A stretch of DNA of 64,000 nt from Cervus elaphus (lineage: Eukaryota > Chordata > Mammalia > Artiodactyla > Cervidae): positions 3,043,001 to 3,107,000 of the forward strand of contig NC_057820.1 of NCBI RefSeq assembly GCF_910594005.1, read 5' to 3'. Made by a program: the position numbers and the translations under genes. A model generated the notes under the pieces. That model saw only the letters and a list, made by a program, of their open reading frames with translations, made no database searches and had not been told where the DNA came from. Below are positions 1 to 13,200 of the stretch, one piece after another (position 1 is the stretch's first letter; each line of letters starts with the position of its first letter).

Positions 1-1140
1 TTTTTTAGTGGATTCCTTAGGAATTTCTGTACAAAATCACGTCATCTGCAGGTAGAGATAGGTTTCTAACCTGGATGCCTTTTATATCATTTCTTGCTTG
101 ATTGCATTGGCTAGAACCTCCAGTACACTGTTGACGAGATGTGGTAGAGTGGACATCCTTATCTTATTCCTAATTTTAGGGGCAAGGCATTAAGTCTTCT
201 ATAGTTAAGGACAATGATAGCTAGAGGGTTTTTGTAGATGTCTTTTATCAGGTTCAATAGTTTTATCAAACTATTTCTAGTTTGTTGAGTTTTTATCATG
301 AAAGGGTGTTCGATTCTGTCACATGCTTTTCTGCATCTATTGATATGATCATGTACTTTTTGTCCATTTATTTTGTTGATATGGTGTATTATGTGAATTG
401 ATTTTCAAATGTTGAATCAACCTTACATTCCTGGGGTATATTGCATGTGGTTGTGATGTATAATCTTTTTAATATGTTGCTGGATTCACTTTGCAAGATT
501 TACTGAGGATTTTTACATTTATATTCATGAGGGATATTAGTCTGTGGTTTTCTTGTCATCTCTTTGGTTTCAGTGTAATACTGGCTTAATGGAGCACTTT
601 ATAGGTGTGTTCCCTCCTCTTCTATTTTTTTGTAAAAGTTCATAAATTTTTATTTTTCTTCTTTAAATATTTGGTAGAATTCACACTGGAAGCCCTCTGG
701 CTTTTCTTTGTGGGTATTGATTCCTAATTCAGTCTCTTTCCTCTTTATGGATCTGATCTCATGTTCCATTTCTTCATGAGTCAGTTTTGGTAGATTGTGT
801 CTTTCTAGGAACTTGTCAGTTCCATGAAAGTTATCTAACTTGTTGGCATACAGTGGTTCATAGTATTCCCTTGGAATCCTTTTTATTTCTTTAAGGTTGG
901 TGGTAATAGTCCCGCTTTGGTCCCTCAAGTTAGGAATTTGTGTTTTCCCTCTTTTTTTTTTTTTTTTTCAACTGGGTCAATCAAGCTAAAAGTTTGTCAG
1001 TTTTGTCAGTGTTTTCCATGAACCAACTTTTATTTTTGTCGACTTTCTCTTTTCTAGTCCATACTTTTTGCTCTAGTCTTTTGTCTACTTGCTTTTTGCT
1101 TGCTCTGGATTTAGTCTGTGCTTCTTTCTTAGCATCTTTT
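1..1140 (-). mobile_element. LINE-1 fragment (ORF2 region), antisense to ACOX3
   Basis: Read on the minus strand this is an internal piece of a LINE-1 ORF2 (endonuclease/reverse transcriptase). A 92-codon open stretch at 650-928 shows typical L1 linker motifs such as YYEPLYANKLDN, DKFLERHNLPKL and FQCEFYQIF. The rest is broken by stops and indels, so the copy is dead. Its 5' and 3' ends are absent: one side runs off the window and the other meets a SINE near 1141. It lies in the 5' flank or first intron of ACOX3. Confidence 0.85.
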
Positions 1141-1285
1141 TTTTTTTTTAATATTTATTTATATTTGGTTGTACATATCTTTAGTTGTGGCATGTGGGAT
1201 CTAGCTCCCTGACTGGGAATCAAACCCATTTCCCTTACATCAGGAGCATCGGGTCTTAGCCACTGGACCACCAGGGAAGTCCTCT
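1141..1285 (-). mobile_element. CHR-type (tRNA-Glu-derived) SINE
   Basis: The minus strand carries the diagnostic head of the Cetartiodactyla-wide CHR SINE (dACTTCCCTGGTGGTCCAGTg, then the ggttcgatccctgg B-box-like segment). On the + strand this appears as ccactggaccaccagggaag at the right edge, with a T-rich tail at the left. It abuts the L1 fragment. Confidence 0.8.
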
Positions 1286-1502
1286 CAGCATCTTAAAGTG
1301 ATTGCTAAAGAGCTTGCCCAGGGCTCGTGTTCTGCAGAGTTCAACTTCCCCCTCTGCCACTTCTCAGTGGTGGGAGCTTGCAAAAGACAGCAAGCTTCTC
1401 TGAATTGGGGTTCTTGCATCTTTTAGAGGGACAGTAGTACCTGCTCTACAGTTTAAGAGATGGAATAAGCTGCTGTCTGTAGAGGGCACAGTCGCTGATA
1501 CA

Positions 1503-1752
1503 CAAAGTATAAAAGTCGCTCAGTCGTGTCCGACTCTTTGCGACCCCATGGCCTGTAGCCCGCCAGGCTCCTCTCTCCATGGAGTTCTCTAGGCCAGAAT
1601 ACTGGAGTGGGTAGCTGTTCCCTCCTCCAGGGGATGTTCCCAACACAGGGATCGAATCCATTCCCTTCTCCAGGGGATCTTTCCAGCCCAGGAATCGAAC
1701 CCAAGTCTCCCGGATTGCAGGTGGATTCTTTACTGAGCCACCACGGAAGCTA
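1503..1752 (-). mobile_element. Bov-tA SINE, antisense
   Basis: The sequence contains the standard ruminant Bov-tA body read in reverse: gctcagtcgtgtccgactct, then caggctcct, ccagaatactggagtgggta and a reversed tRNA-like head ending at agccaccacggaagc. An internal stretch (ttccctcctccaggggat / ttcccttctccaggggat) is duplicated, which lengthens this copy. Confidence 0.9.
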
Positions 1753-2574
1753 TCTGACACACGAGCAGGTCCTCAAGTGTGCCCTGCGGATCCTTCCCCT
1801 CTCACCCAGAAGACACAAGGTCTCGCCAGTAAGAGTGACCACTTTTCCATTGTGTGCCAACAGTGTTGACCATCACACTCAGAGTTTGACCTCCTAGACT
1901 ATCCTCATGTTTAACTACAGGATTTAAATGTTCTCCTGGACCTTAAAGAGTTGCCCTGGGGGTCCACACCCAGGACTCTGCTCTCCTGGTATCTCTCTGG
2001 GTCTTTGTTCAGAAGCCCCTCCCATCCCTGCCTTCATTGACCTAGACACTGGAAAAGGAGCTAGTCTGCTCAGTAAATTCCAGAATGATCCTTTGGTCAA
2101 GAGAGCTAGGTCGCTCTGTTAGTGGGAAGCCAGATGCTTCTGTGTCAAGTAGAGTCACAGACTCTGCAGACGTCCCCCGTCCAGGTTGACTCAAGGGGAC
2201 TGCCGGGGTGTGGCTGGAGTGGGCCGGCCAGCACTGGCTGGACTCCAGGGCGAGGCTTCCCGGGCTGCAGGTCTGGCGGCCCTGGGCAGTTGAGGCGTCC
2301 TCTGACCGCGCTGGGCGCTTCACAGCGCCGGACACAGAGCTGGCCTTTGCCCCTGTCTGACTCCTGGTCACCTTGGTGCAGGAGTGGAGCCCAGGGCACT
2401 CGCCTCCCCCCCTTTCCTGGGAGAGTGGACACCAGCTGTGCGGGGTTGTCCCCACTGCCCTTCCCTTCGTGATCAGAGCTTGTCTGTCTGTCTTTCACAT
2501 CCCGCGGCACGTCTGTCCATGTCGGTGATGGCGTGAGAAGGACACGCGCTGACTCGGGTTGTGTGTTTGTGCAG
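1753..2574. other. 5' flank / intron 1 of ACOX3, no recognised gene
   Basis: No exon or named repeat was recognised. From about 2170 the DNA becomes GC-rich with scattered CpGs and runs into exon 2 at 2575. The stretch ends in a pyrimidine-poor but usable acceptor (gtgtgtttgtgcag). The first, untranslated ACOX3 exon could not be identified here. Confidence 0.5.
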
Positions 2575-2733
2575 GTGCGGCCGGGAGTGATGGTGCCCCT
2601 CGGGGAGAGGAGCAATGACCCTGTGCTGCCGGACCCGCCCCAGGGGCCCCTGCACGTGGCCCGCGCCCGCGCTTCGTTCCCCTGGAAGGAGCTGGCGCTG
2701 TTCTGGGAGGGCGAGGACACGCTGCGCTTCAAG
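2575..2733 (+). CDS. ACOX3: ACOX3 first coding exon (residues 1-48)
   Basis: The acceptor ends at 2574 (tgtgcag). Fifteen bases of 5' UTR precede the ATG at 2590, and the donor is aag|gtgagg. The exon encodes a variable N-terminus and then RARASFPWKELALFWEGED, the conserved beginning of the acyl-CoA oxidase N-terminal helical domain. It ends in phase 0. Confidence 0.95.
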
Positions 2734-4227
2734 GTGAGGCTGGGCTGGGGGCCTCTGGGGGCGTCGGTGGCGCAGGGGGGCTCTGCTGGGCTCCTGGTTC
2801 ATCAGCAGAAAGATGGCGGGGGTCCTCGGGGAACTCTTGGGAGCCTGGAATGAATGGACACAGACAAGCTGGGCTTCCTAAGCCTGGTACCTTCTGCTCT
2901 CCCCTGAGAAGGACTCTCATCTCTGTTCCTGTGTTTCTGGGTTAGACTGCCCACCTGAGGCAGCCTGTGGCCTTGAGAAGGCCATGTAAGCCAGAGCTTA
3001 GTGAAAAAATTCTGTACTTTGCCTCCAAATCCACTGTTCCCTGCCTGCTGCATTTCCAGAAAACCATCTTCTCGGCTCTGGAGAACGACCCCCTCTTCGC
3101 CCATCCCCGCGGCAGCCGGCTCTCCGTGGAGAAGTACCAGGAGCTGAGCTTCCTGCGCTGTAAGAGGGTCTTCGAGTACGACTTCCTCCCCTTGGGGGAC
3201 ATGCTGGGCAGCCTGCCGAAGGTCCTGGCGCTGGTTGAATGCCTGGGCATGTACGACTGGTCCCTGGCCACCAAGTTCTTCCTGCACGTGCTGGTGAGCT
3301 GCCCCGGCAGAGGCGGGGAGCGGAGAGGGGCCCCTCCCACGCTGTGCCGGGGCTGAGCAGCGCTCCGTCCACCGAACCTGAGATGCGCTCGGCAGTTGCC
3401 TCTGTAGTTTGCTGGTTGGCAGCGTTTGCCCGCTTCTAGAGCTGTGTGAGACTTGTGCATTTGGGAAACGTTTACTTAAAGAGATTTCTAGAAAATGATA
3501 AAGGAAACGGAAGCAGAGGCGAGGGACTTCCCTGGGGGTCCAGTGGCCAAGACTCCACGTTCTCAGTGCATGGGGCCCTGAGTTTCATTGCTGGTCAGGA
3601 ACTAGATTCCCACAAGCTGCAGCTAAGAGTTCGCGTGCTGCATCGAAATAAATAAAGCGGGAAAAAAAAGAAAATTTGTGAAGAAACAAAAGCAGAGATG
3701 AAAATATGTAGGTAGACCTTGTGACTTTTAGTGAGAAGCCCAGTTTTTTTCAGCTGTTTATGCAGACTTACACACGTCAGTCCTTGAATAAAGCAATGCA
3801 GTTAAAATTCCATAGAAATAGCAGCTCTGGGACTCTTATACCAAAAATCGTGATAAGTGGAAGGAAGGAACGGAGGGAAAATAGGTCAAAGGTGAAGCCT
3901 GTGTTTCTGCCTCTTTGATACGCGGGTGGAGATGAACTTGGGAAGGTGATATCGTCCACATGCTGTCTGAAGGAAAGGTGGGCTCGCCTTGCCCATCCCA
4001 CACTCTCGTCCCCCACCCAGCTCCCGCCTCCTTGCTGTTCACGGGCCCTCTCCTGGTCCTGTTCAATGCACGTAAATGGCTTGTGACAAGGACCCGGGTC
4101 TCGTCACTCTGTGAGCGCAAGGCCAGGCGGCTGAGTCCCAGGGTCTGCCCTGGGCTGTGGACCCCAGTGCTGCTTTGTCTTGGAAGCTGGAGCCCTTGCT
4201 GGGGGCTGGTGTGATGTCGGGGGCTGG

Positions 4228-4264
<37 letters not shown>

Positions 4265-7200
4265 GGGGTGGGGAGTGGGGGTAAAGTCCCAGAGCGGCAG
4301 CACGCCTTAGCTTCCACCTATTTACATGCTGATGTTGTATTTTCAGACTTTTGGATCCGCGATTTACAGCTCCGGTTCTGAACGACACTTCAAATACCTT
4401 CCAAAGATCTTCAGTTTGGAGGTTAGCTGGGGTTCATGTGTGAGCTCACGTCCTGTCACCTGCTCTCCTTGGAGATGTGTGGGGAGGGCGCACTGCCGCA
4501 GAGGGTCTGCACGTGGGGGACCACTCCTCTCCCTTCATGCTGTGCTGCGGCTGCTCGCCAAACAGTTATGCTGTTCTTTACCACTGGGCCGTGCCGGATT
4601 CCTAGCATGATAGGAACTGAACTTTTTCTTATCGAAGTAGCACCTTCGTTTTCTTCTGCAGCCTGAGAGCTGCCCTTAGCCACCGTGCTGACTCAGCGAG
4701 GCCCCCATCAGCCCATCTGCCGGCTGCCCACACTCCAGGTGGGAGCTGCAGCCGGCGTCTCGCGTGGCAGGCTGCCTCAGTGAGCCCGCTGGGCGTCAGG
4801 CAGGAAATGGAGACTGAGGGCTTTGGTTGGTGGTCTAGGCCGAAAAGGAAGCCTGGTGGCAGGCTCCCTCCAGAAAGGTGCAGAAAGGGCCTTTTCACCT
4901 GACCGCATTCTCTGTGTCCATGCTAGATTTTTGGATGTTTTGCTCTGACGGAAGTGAGTCATGGGAGTAACACCAAGAGCATGCGGACGACCGCTCACTA
5001 CGACCCCACCACCCAGGTAGGTGATACCCGCCCGTTCTGTCTCCAGGCTTCGCGCACGTGAAACGTGGTGTTGTCACATAATTAGACCAAGAAACCTGGC
5101 TCTTGCCTAAAAGTGCACTCCGAGATCCATCATGCTGTGAACAGCAGAGCTTAGGAGATAAAGGTGGTGAGCGGTGAAGCCTGGCCGCACCCGGGAGTCT
5201 GCTGTGGATTGGATTTGGGTAGGCTGTGAATGTGGCGAGGGCACAGGCTGTCTTTTTATAAAATCCGTTTGTTTACCAGGTTTATCTGGTGTGCGATTCG
5301 TGAACGGTTCCAGCTGCTCGTGCTTCATGGGACAAACAGGAACACAGGTTCTCCTTGAGCGTCGTCCCTCTCTAGCGGCCTGTCCCATGTGCCCTGTCTG
5401 GGGCCAGGCTCTCGGGACAGCAACCCAGCCCCTCTGGTCCCGGGGCCACTCCTGCACCCGTGGACGCTCCGTGGCACCTGTGTGGTTGGCCCCGCTCCGC
5501 GTGCGGCGCGTTGAAGGCCGCTCTGTGCAGGCTCGGCCCTTAGTGCCGTGGGGACCCGGCAGTCCTCGGGGAGGGAGTTCATGCTCCAGAGGCCAGTCTG
5601 TGAGCAGACAGCGGCGTGGTGTGTCGGCTGGTCTGTGCAGCGGGGCGCCGGGGAGAGGACGGGCCATGCGGGGGAACCGTGGTCTCTGCCGCTCCCCGTC
5701 CTGCCGCCCCTCTCCCATCACTGGTATCAGGCTCCTTGGCCCCCACGTCTCCCAGACGGCCACATCCTTCTGCCCCTTCCTCACGGGTCCTGTATCCTGG
5801 GAACCTGCGGCCCTTCCGCCGCCTGGTGCATGTGGTTTGGCCGAGTTGCATGCGGCAGGGTGAAGCCCTGCCCCGTGTGTCTGCTCACCGTGCATTTATT
5901 CATGGGACAGGTGGGCTGGGTGTGCGGGAGGCAGTGTGGGCAGGGGGCACAAGAGGATGAACCTGAGAAGCCCCTGGAAGAACAGGGGTGGTGGGGGGCG
6001 CGGGTCGCAGTGGGTGCCCTGCAGGCTGCTGGTGGTGCCTGGGAGCAGAGATGAGGGTCAGCCACACCCCACGGGCTGAGAGCAAGCCGTGTGGCCTCTT
6101 GGGTATCCTTGTCGTTCAGTCACTCAGTTGTGTCTGACTCTTTGCGACCCCGTGGACTGCAGCACGCCAGGCTCCCCTGTCTTTCACTGTCTCCCGGAGT
6201 TTGCTCAAATTCACGTCCATTGTGTCGGTGATGCCATCCAACCATCTCATCCTCTGTCTTCCCCTTCTCTTCCTGCCTTCAGTCTTTCCCAGCATCAGGG
6301 TCTTTTCCAATGAGTCAGCTCTTCCCATCAGGTGGCTAAAGTATTGGAGCTTCAGCTTCAGCATCAGTCCTTCCAATGAGTACTCAGGGCTGATTTCCTT
6401 TAGGATTGACTGCCTTGATCTCCTTGCAGTCCAAGGGACTGTTGTTTAAGCCACGAGATATCTTTATATGCACCCGGGCCTTTCTGGCTCTCAGCCCTTC
6501 TTTTCCGTCGGCTCCCTGGTGTCCCTGGACTCTCAGTGCTGGGCTGGGGGACGGGGAGGCCCTTCCTGACTCTGCAGAGGGAGGGTGGTACCCCCACGGC
6601 CTTGGGGCCTCCACGGCCTGGGTGAAACTCAGTTACCTTGGAGGCTGTTGTCTCTGACGCCCTTCCTCTGGGCGTTAGTCCTTAAGTGAAGATCGCTGAG
6701 GTTGGGAGCCCCGGGCCTCCCGCGGGTGTTTGTTGAGCACCCTGCTGTGTACTCAGCACTGCTGCCAGGGACAGCTGCTGGCCTCTGACGCGCCGGTGGG
6801 ACTCTTACGCTGGAGGGGAGACGCAGTCCCGCCCCCAGCACGGAGAAGCTGGCTGTGCCGGGGCTGGGGGGTGGGGATGGGGTGGGACCAGCACGAGGGG
6901 TCCCATCTGGGAGCGTCACTACCTGATGTCACGAGTGACAGGGAGATGCAGCGTGCCGATGGGGAGGAGAGCGCAGTGGTGTGCGCTGGAGGGAGCCAGC
7001 GGGCCGGGTGATGCCCACAAGCAGGTGGGACCTCCCGGGGGCAGCCCCCAGCCCTGCTTCCCTCTGCTCTCTCCTGCCTCCCCAGGCCCCGGGCCCTGTC
7101 CTCAGGGGACCTGTCCCCTCCTGTCTGCTCCTTCTTGAATTCCTGCGCTCGTCTACCTTGTGCTTCTGGGCTCCCGGGGAGCTTGTGGGGGGACAGACAG

Positions 7201-10200
7201 GGTGGGCGAGGGAGCCGAACTTGGCGAATCGGCAGTGGGTGGGGGATCAGGCAGGCGTGAAGGCGAGGAGGGGGCCCCCCGCCCCGATCTGTGCTTGGGG
7301 AAGGCTCCCTGAACCGGTGAACTCTATCGGGGCATTGGCAGCTTGCAGCGTGTTTTACTGTTTGCCATGTTCGTCATCATCTTCCATAGGAAGGTTCTTC
7401 TTTAAGTCATGAGACCCAGGATATGCTTTTTTTTTTTTTAAATGGGGCTCCCCGTGCCACACGGGAAATAACCTGCCATCGTTCTTACTCACACCTCCAA
7501 GGTTTCAAACAGAGAAGACTGAATGTGTCAAAGAGATGCAGACTCCAGCGTGCGTCCGTCTCTAACGTCCATTTTTTCCCCCTCGTGCAGGAATTCATCA
7601 TCCATTCCCCCGATTTCGAAGCCGCCAAGTTCTGGGTTGGCAACATGGGCAAGACCGCCACCCACGCAGTGGTGTTTGCTCAGCTGTACACGCCGGGGGG
7701 CCGGTGCCACGGGCTGCACCCCTTTCTCGTGCAGGTAGGGGCAGGCTTCATCCCTGGGGTGGGGGGGTCTGGCCACGTCCAGAGATGTTTTCATCACAGC
7801 TGGGGGCAGGGGTGATTCTGGCATTTAGGGGTGCAGACGCATACTACGTAAAGCTCAACACTCTATAGCGCACAGGACACCCACCCCCCGCCCCCTGCCC
7901 CACCCCAGGAAGAATGATAAGCCCCATATGTGAGGCGCTGCCGCTGAGAAACCCCAAGCCCAGGCTCATCTCGGGGAGAGTCTCCATCCTGCTGGGCGCC
8001 AACACCCAGGCTCTGGCAGCCAATCTGAGGGGCTCCAGGAGTTCTGAGGCGAAGTCTGACTTCGGGGTTTTCATGTAGCCCCTTCTCAGGTCACAAACAG
8101 ACCTCTGGCCATTGGGGGTGCCTGGGAGAGCCGGCTGGCCCGTTCCCCACTGCCCAGGATGGCAGCAGCGTCCCCAGACCTGGAGCCCCCAAGTTCACCC
8201 AGGACCTCTGTGCCTGGGCTGACTGGATACTGAATGAAACCCAGCTCCTGCCATCCCTGCACCCATTCTGACATTTTTATTCTCTGAGACTTTTCTGACA
8301 GTGGGGAGGCTCTCACGAGAGAAGAATTCGTGTCACATACAAAGGTTTCCCAGGTGGTGCGGCGGTAAGGGATCCGCCTGCCAATGCAGGTGATGCGGGT
8401 TGGGCCCCTGGGTCGGGAAGAAATGGCAACCCACTCCGGTATTCTTGGCTGGAAAATCCCAGGGACAGAGGCGCCTGGCAGGCTGTACCATCCGTGGGGT
8501 CGCAGAGGGTCAGATGCGACTAAGCACGCACGACTAGCCATGTGAGAGTGAACAGTTTAGTGGCAGTGAGTGCATGCATGACGTCCTGCCGTTCCAGTTT
8601 CAGAGCGTCTCCTCTCAGAAGCCCCACGCCCAAGGAGCATGCCGTCCCTGCCACCCCCTGCCCAGGCCTGGCAGCCCCTTGGCTGCTTGCTGCCTCTGCC
8701 TCTTCTGGATGTTCTGCAAGAAAGGAGTCACGCACTGTGTGACCATTTCTGCCCGACCTTGTTCCCTTCGCGTGTTTTTGAAGTTCATCCACATTGCAGC
8801 CTGTCCCAGAACCCCCTTCCTTTCTGAGGCCGAACGATCCATTGTGTGGCTGGTCCACAGCTCGTGTGTCCGTTCCTCCCTTGCTGGGCGTTGGGTGCTT
8901 TCCACCCTTTGGCTGTTGGGAGTGGTGTTACTGTCAGCATTCATGAGCCCTGTCTGTCTGTACATGGGTCCTCAGTCTTTTTTGGGGGTTGGTACCCAGG
9001 AGAAGAATTGCCAGGTCTTAGGGTCACCCTGCGTTGAACTTTTTGTGGAATCTCATGCTGGTTGCCAGCGTTTTACATAATCCACCAGCAGGGCTGAGGG
9101 GTCTAGTTGTTCCACATCCTCACCAACACAGGTTATTATCCATTTGTTTTTTTAATTCCGTAACCACCCTAGAGGTTGTGAAGCAGCATCTGGTTGTGGT
9201 TTTGATTTGCGTTTCCTTAATAACCAACAGTGTGAAACATATTTTCACGTTCCAGTTGGCCATTTCTGTATCTTCGTGGTAGAAATGTCTGTTCAAATCC
9301 TTTCTCCTCTGGAACCAAGCGGGGATGGTGAAAGCAAAGGCTATTTGCTCAGAGCTGGCTGAACTTGTGCTTGGCAGAGACTCAGAGGCAGGCGGAGGAC
9401 TGTGCGAGCTTTCTAGTGGCGCAGAGGGCAGCTCAGGGTGCCTGATGGGGGCTGGGGACCTGGTGGGAGCTGGGCATGGCTGCCAGAAGAAGGGGTGTCC
9501 TGGGGACTGGTGGGGGGGCCTTCTCCGACTGAGTCTGTGTCAGAAGCAGGACGACGAGGAGGGAGCCATCAGTTATTGATCCAGTGCTGGCCTTGTCCAG
9601 TTATTGATCCAGTTATTGGTCGAGTCCTGGCCTTGTCCAGGTATTGATCCAGTCATTGATCGAGTCCTGGCCTTGTCCAGGTATTGATCCAGTTACTGAT
9701 CCAGTTATTGGTCGAGTCCTGGCCTTGTCCAGTTATTGATCCAGTTATTGATCGAGTCCTGGCCTTGTCCAGGTATTGATCCAGTCATTGGTCGAGTCCT
9801 GGCCTTGTCCAGTACTGATCCAGTTATTGGTCGAGTCCTGGCCTTGTCCAGGTATTGATCCAGTCATTGGTCGAGTCCTGGCCTTGTCCAGGTATTGATC
9901 CAGTCATTGGTCGAGTCCTGGCCTTGTCCAGGTATTGATCCAGTCATTGGTCGAGTCCTGGCCTTGTCCAGGTATTGATCCAGTCATTGGTCGAGTCCTG
10001 GCCTTGTCCAGGTATTGATCCAGTTACTGATCCAGTCATTGGTCGAGTCCTGGCCTTGTCCAGGTATTGATCCAGTCATTGGTCGAGTCCTGGCCTTGTC
10101 CAGTTATTGATCCAGTTACTGATCCAGTCATTGGTCGAGTCCTGGCCTTGTCCAGGTATTGATCCAGTTACTGATCCAGTCATTGGTCGAGTCCTGGCCT

Positions 10201-13200
10201 TGTCCAGGTATTGATCCAGTCATTGGTCGAGTCCTGGCCTTGTCCAGTTATTGATCCAGTTACTGATCCAGTCATTGGTCGAGTCCTGGCCTTGTCCAGT
10301 TATTGATCCAGTTACTGATCCAGTCATTGGTCGAGTCCTGGCCTTGTCCAGGTGTTGATCCAGTCATTGGTCGAGTCCTGGCCTTGTCCAGGTATTGATC
10401 CAGTCATTGGTCGAGTCCTGGCCTTGTCCAGTTATTGATCCAGTTACTGATCCAGTCATTGGTCGAGTCCTGGCCTTGTCCAGTTATTGATCCAGTTACT
10501 GATCCAGTTATTGGTCGAGTCCTGGCCTTGTCCAGGTATTGATCCAGTTACTGATCCAGTCATTGGTCGAGTCCTGGCCTTGTCCAGGTATTGATCCAGT
10601 CATTGATCGAGTTCTGGCCTTGTCCAGGTATTGATCCAGTTACTGATCCAGTCATTGGTTGAGACCTGGCCTTGTCCAGTTATTGATCCAGTCATTGGTC
10701 AAGTCCTGGCCTTGTCCAGTTACTGATCCAGTTATTGGTCGAGTCCTGGCTTTGTCCAGGTATTGATCCAGTTACTGATTGAGTCCTGGCCTTGTCCAGT
10801 TACTGACCCAGTTACTGATCGAGTCCTTGTCTGGGCTGTGCTGTGGGCTGATGGTCAGAGCGCGGCTTTTCCATGTGGTCTGGCCTTGGTCCATGTGTGC
10901 ACTGACTCTCTCGGTTCATTTCTAAATCGGGTATTTTTGTTGTTGAGTCACAAGGGTTCTTTATGTATTCTGCACATGCAGCCTTCTCAGACAGAGGATG
11001 TGCAAATATTTCCTCTCATTCTGTAATTATCTTCACTTTTGTGGTATTGTCCTCTGTGCACTCGGGTTTGAATTCCATGACGTCCGGTTGATCCATTTCC
11101 TCCGATGCTCATGCCCTTATTTTCATTTCATTTTGGCCACACCAGGTGGATTGTGGGACCTCAGGTCTCCGCCTGGGCATTGAACCCCGTCCCTCGGCAG
11201 TGAACGTGCGGCTTCGTAACCACTGCACCACCAGGGAGGTCCTTCGTGTTCTTAGTTTTCAGTTTACAGTGATCGCCGGCAGACCGTGTGTATTTTTTGA
11301 TACCTGAGGCCACCATACCCTGCTTCTGGAGTATAGGAAACCGGACCGGAAGGCAGCGTCTTCCAGTGTTTCTGTCTCAGACTGTGGAGCCGCGCGTGAT
11401 GTTCTGCATCCCCTTACGCGTGGCTCTGTGAACCCTCAGTGGGTGTTGTCGCCCCTCCATCCGGCCTATCCTCTCTGGGTACCTAGCCTGTCTCCCATGC
11501 AGCCCTGAGGGCAGCGTGAATCCTGAGCTCGTGGAGTTCACTGTCTACTGGGAGAGAGAGGTTGAAATAAGTCATCACAAAATGGCGCTAGTGGTAAAGA
11601 ATTCACCTGCCAGTGCAGGAGATGTAAGAGACGCGGGTTCGATCACTAGGTCGGGAAGATCCCCTGGAGGAGGGGATGGCCACCCTCTCCAGTATTCTTG
11701 CCTGGAGAATCCCATGGACAGAGGAGCCTGGTGGGCTACAGTCCACGGGGTCATAGAGTTGGACACGAATGAGCAACTGAACACCCCCCGGCCCCCGCCC
11801 CCCCCCACACATGCTATATGTCATTAGCTGATAGGTGGAAGAGTATAATTTTTTTTTAAATTTAACAGAATTAGTTTAATACATTGTAGTAACTTACATT
11901 CTCTAGGTACTAATACTCGGTTTTTCTTTTTTTTCTGTGGCAGGAAACAGATTTATTACCTTATGTCCAAGATGTCATCAATTGTAAAATACACAGTTGA
12001 TTAGAAAACAGCTTTTTGAGAGACAGGGAGAAAAAGCAGCCTTGTTAATGGACCCATCAGTTTTAAGACATATTCTGATTCATTAAAATGGGAGCAAGTG
12101 TGCGTCTGGCAGTGGAGGAAACCCGTCACGATAGTTGCTGGTTCCCACTTGTAAAGCATCTGCTGGGTGCCAGGCCCCACCTGAGCTGTTTCACTAAGTC
12201 CCTGACTTGTTGGGCCACCCAGAGGCAGACGTTAGTCCCAGTTCATGTTAGGAAACGGAATGGGGAGGGGTCCAAGTCACTCTCCCAAGGCCATACAGTC
12301 AGGAAGCTGGGCTTGGAAGGCAGGTCCTCTGAATTCCAAAGTGCTTTCCCCTGTCAATAGCTTGTTCTATGAGTCAGAGGTGAGTTCTCTCTGGAAGAAC
12401 GGTTTGTGCTTGTAATACTTGGAATATATCCTGAATCTGGCAAGGTGACTGGGAAGGGCAGAGGTAACACAGAGCTGTCATCTGATCGGCCTTCAGATAC
12501 TGGACCTCAGTGGTAAGATGATAACTGGAGAGAGGATTACTCAATGTCCAGCTAGAGGAGAGCCAAGAATGAGACTGAGTCAAGGTTAACCCAGCCCCTT
12601 GCTGGGGGCTGGGCGGAGGTGGTGACCACCCACCAGGCTCATTCCAGGCCTGCGGACACTGCAGCAAGCTTTCATCCTACAGGCCATCCTGTGTCTTCCT
12701 CAAGGTCATCCCATGTCTTTCTCAAGGTCATCCCTTGTCTTCGTCTTTGACTCTTTGCTAAAGAAGCAGACACCTTTGGAGAAGAATTGAGTTTTTCCCA
12801 AAGCCTTGCTTAAAGAGGGAGAGAGGTTCTGATGCATCATCACGAGCCAGCTAGCAGTTATTTAGTGCCGGAACAAGTCATAAACAACAAGTAGGGCGTG
12901 TGGTTAGTGGTCCAAGATAGTTGCCTTGTGCCTGACTGTGGGGTTGAACGTTTTGCTCTGTGAGCTGTGGATATGGCCCTTCCTCTGCTGTCACCCCAGG
13001 GCAGCCCCTCTCAGGAGCCTGTCTTGACCCCTGACTCCTGACCAGGAGGCTCCTGGGCTGTCTGTCTGTCTGCCTGCCCGTCTGTCTAGCGTGTTTGGAG
13101 AGACAGCAAAACCCCATCAGTGGATTCCCAACGTAGCACAGCTCTTTGGAAGGGTGGTGGCAGGGATCTGGACAAAGCAAGGGTGGAGTCAGGCAGGATG

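Noticed and set aside
1607..1760. Recurring short peptides (e.g. GDLPDPGIEPGSPALQADSL type) on both strands
   Set aside because: They are translations of Bov-tA SINEs and recur at every copy; not genes.
5107..5895. 262-codon minus-strand frame in intron 5
   Set aside because: Competes with equally long + strand frames over the same GC-rich DNA and has no family motif.
9579..10830. CRISPR-like repeat-spacer array
   Set aside because: Repeats are contiguous with a modular insert and no unique spacers; the DNA is vertebrate.
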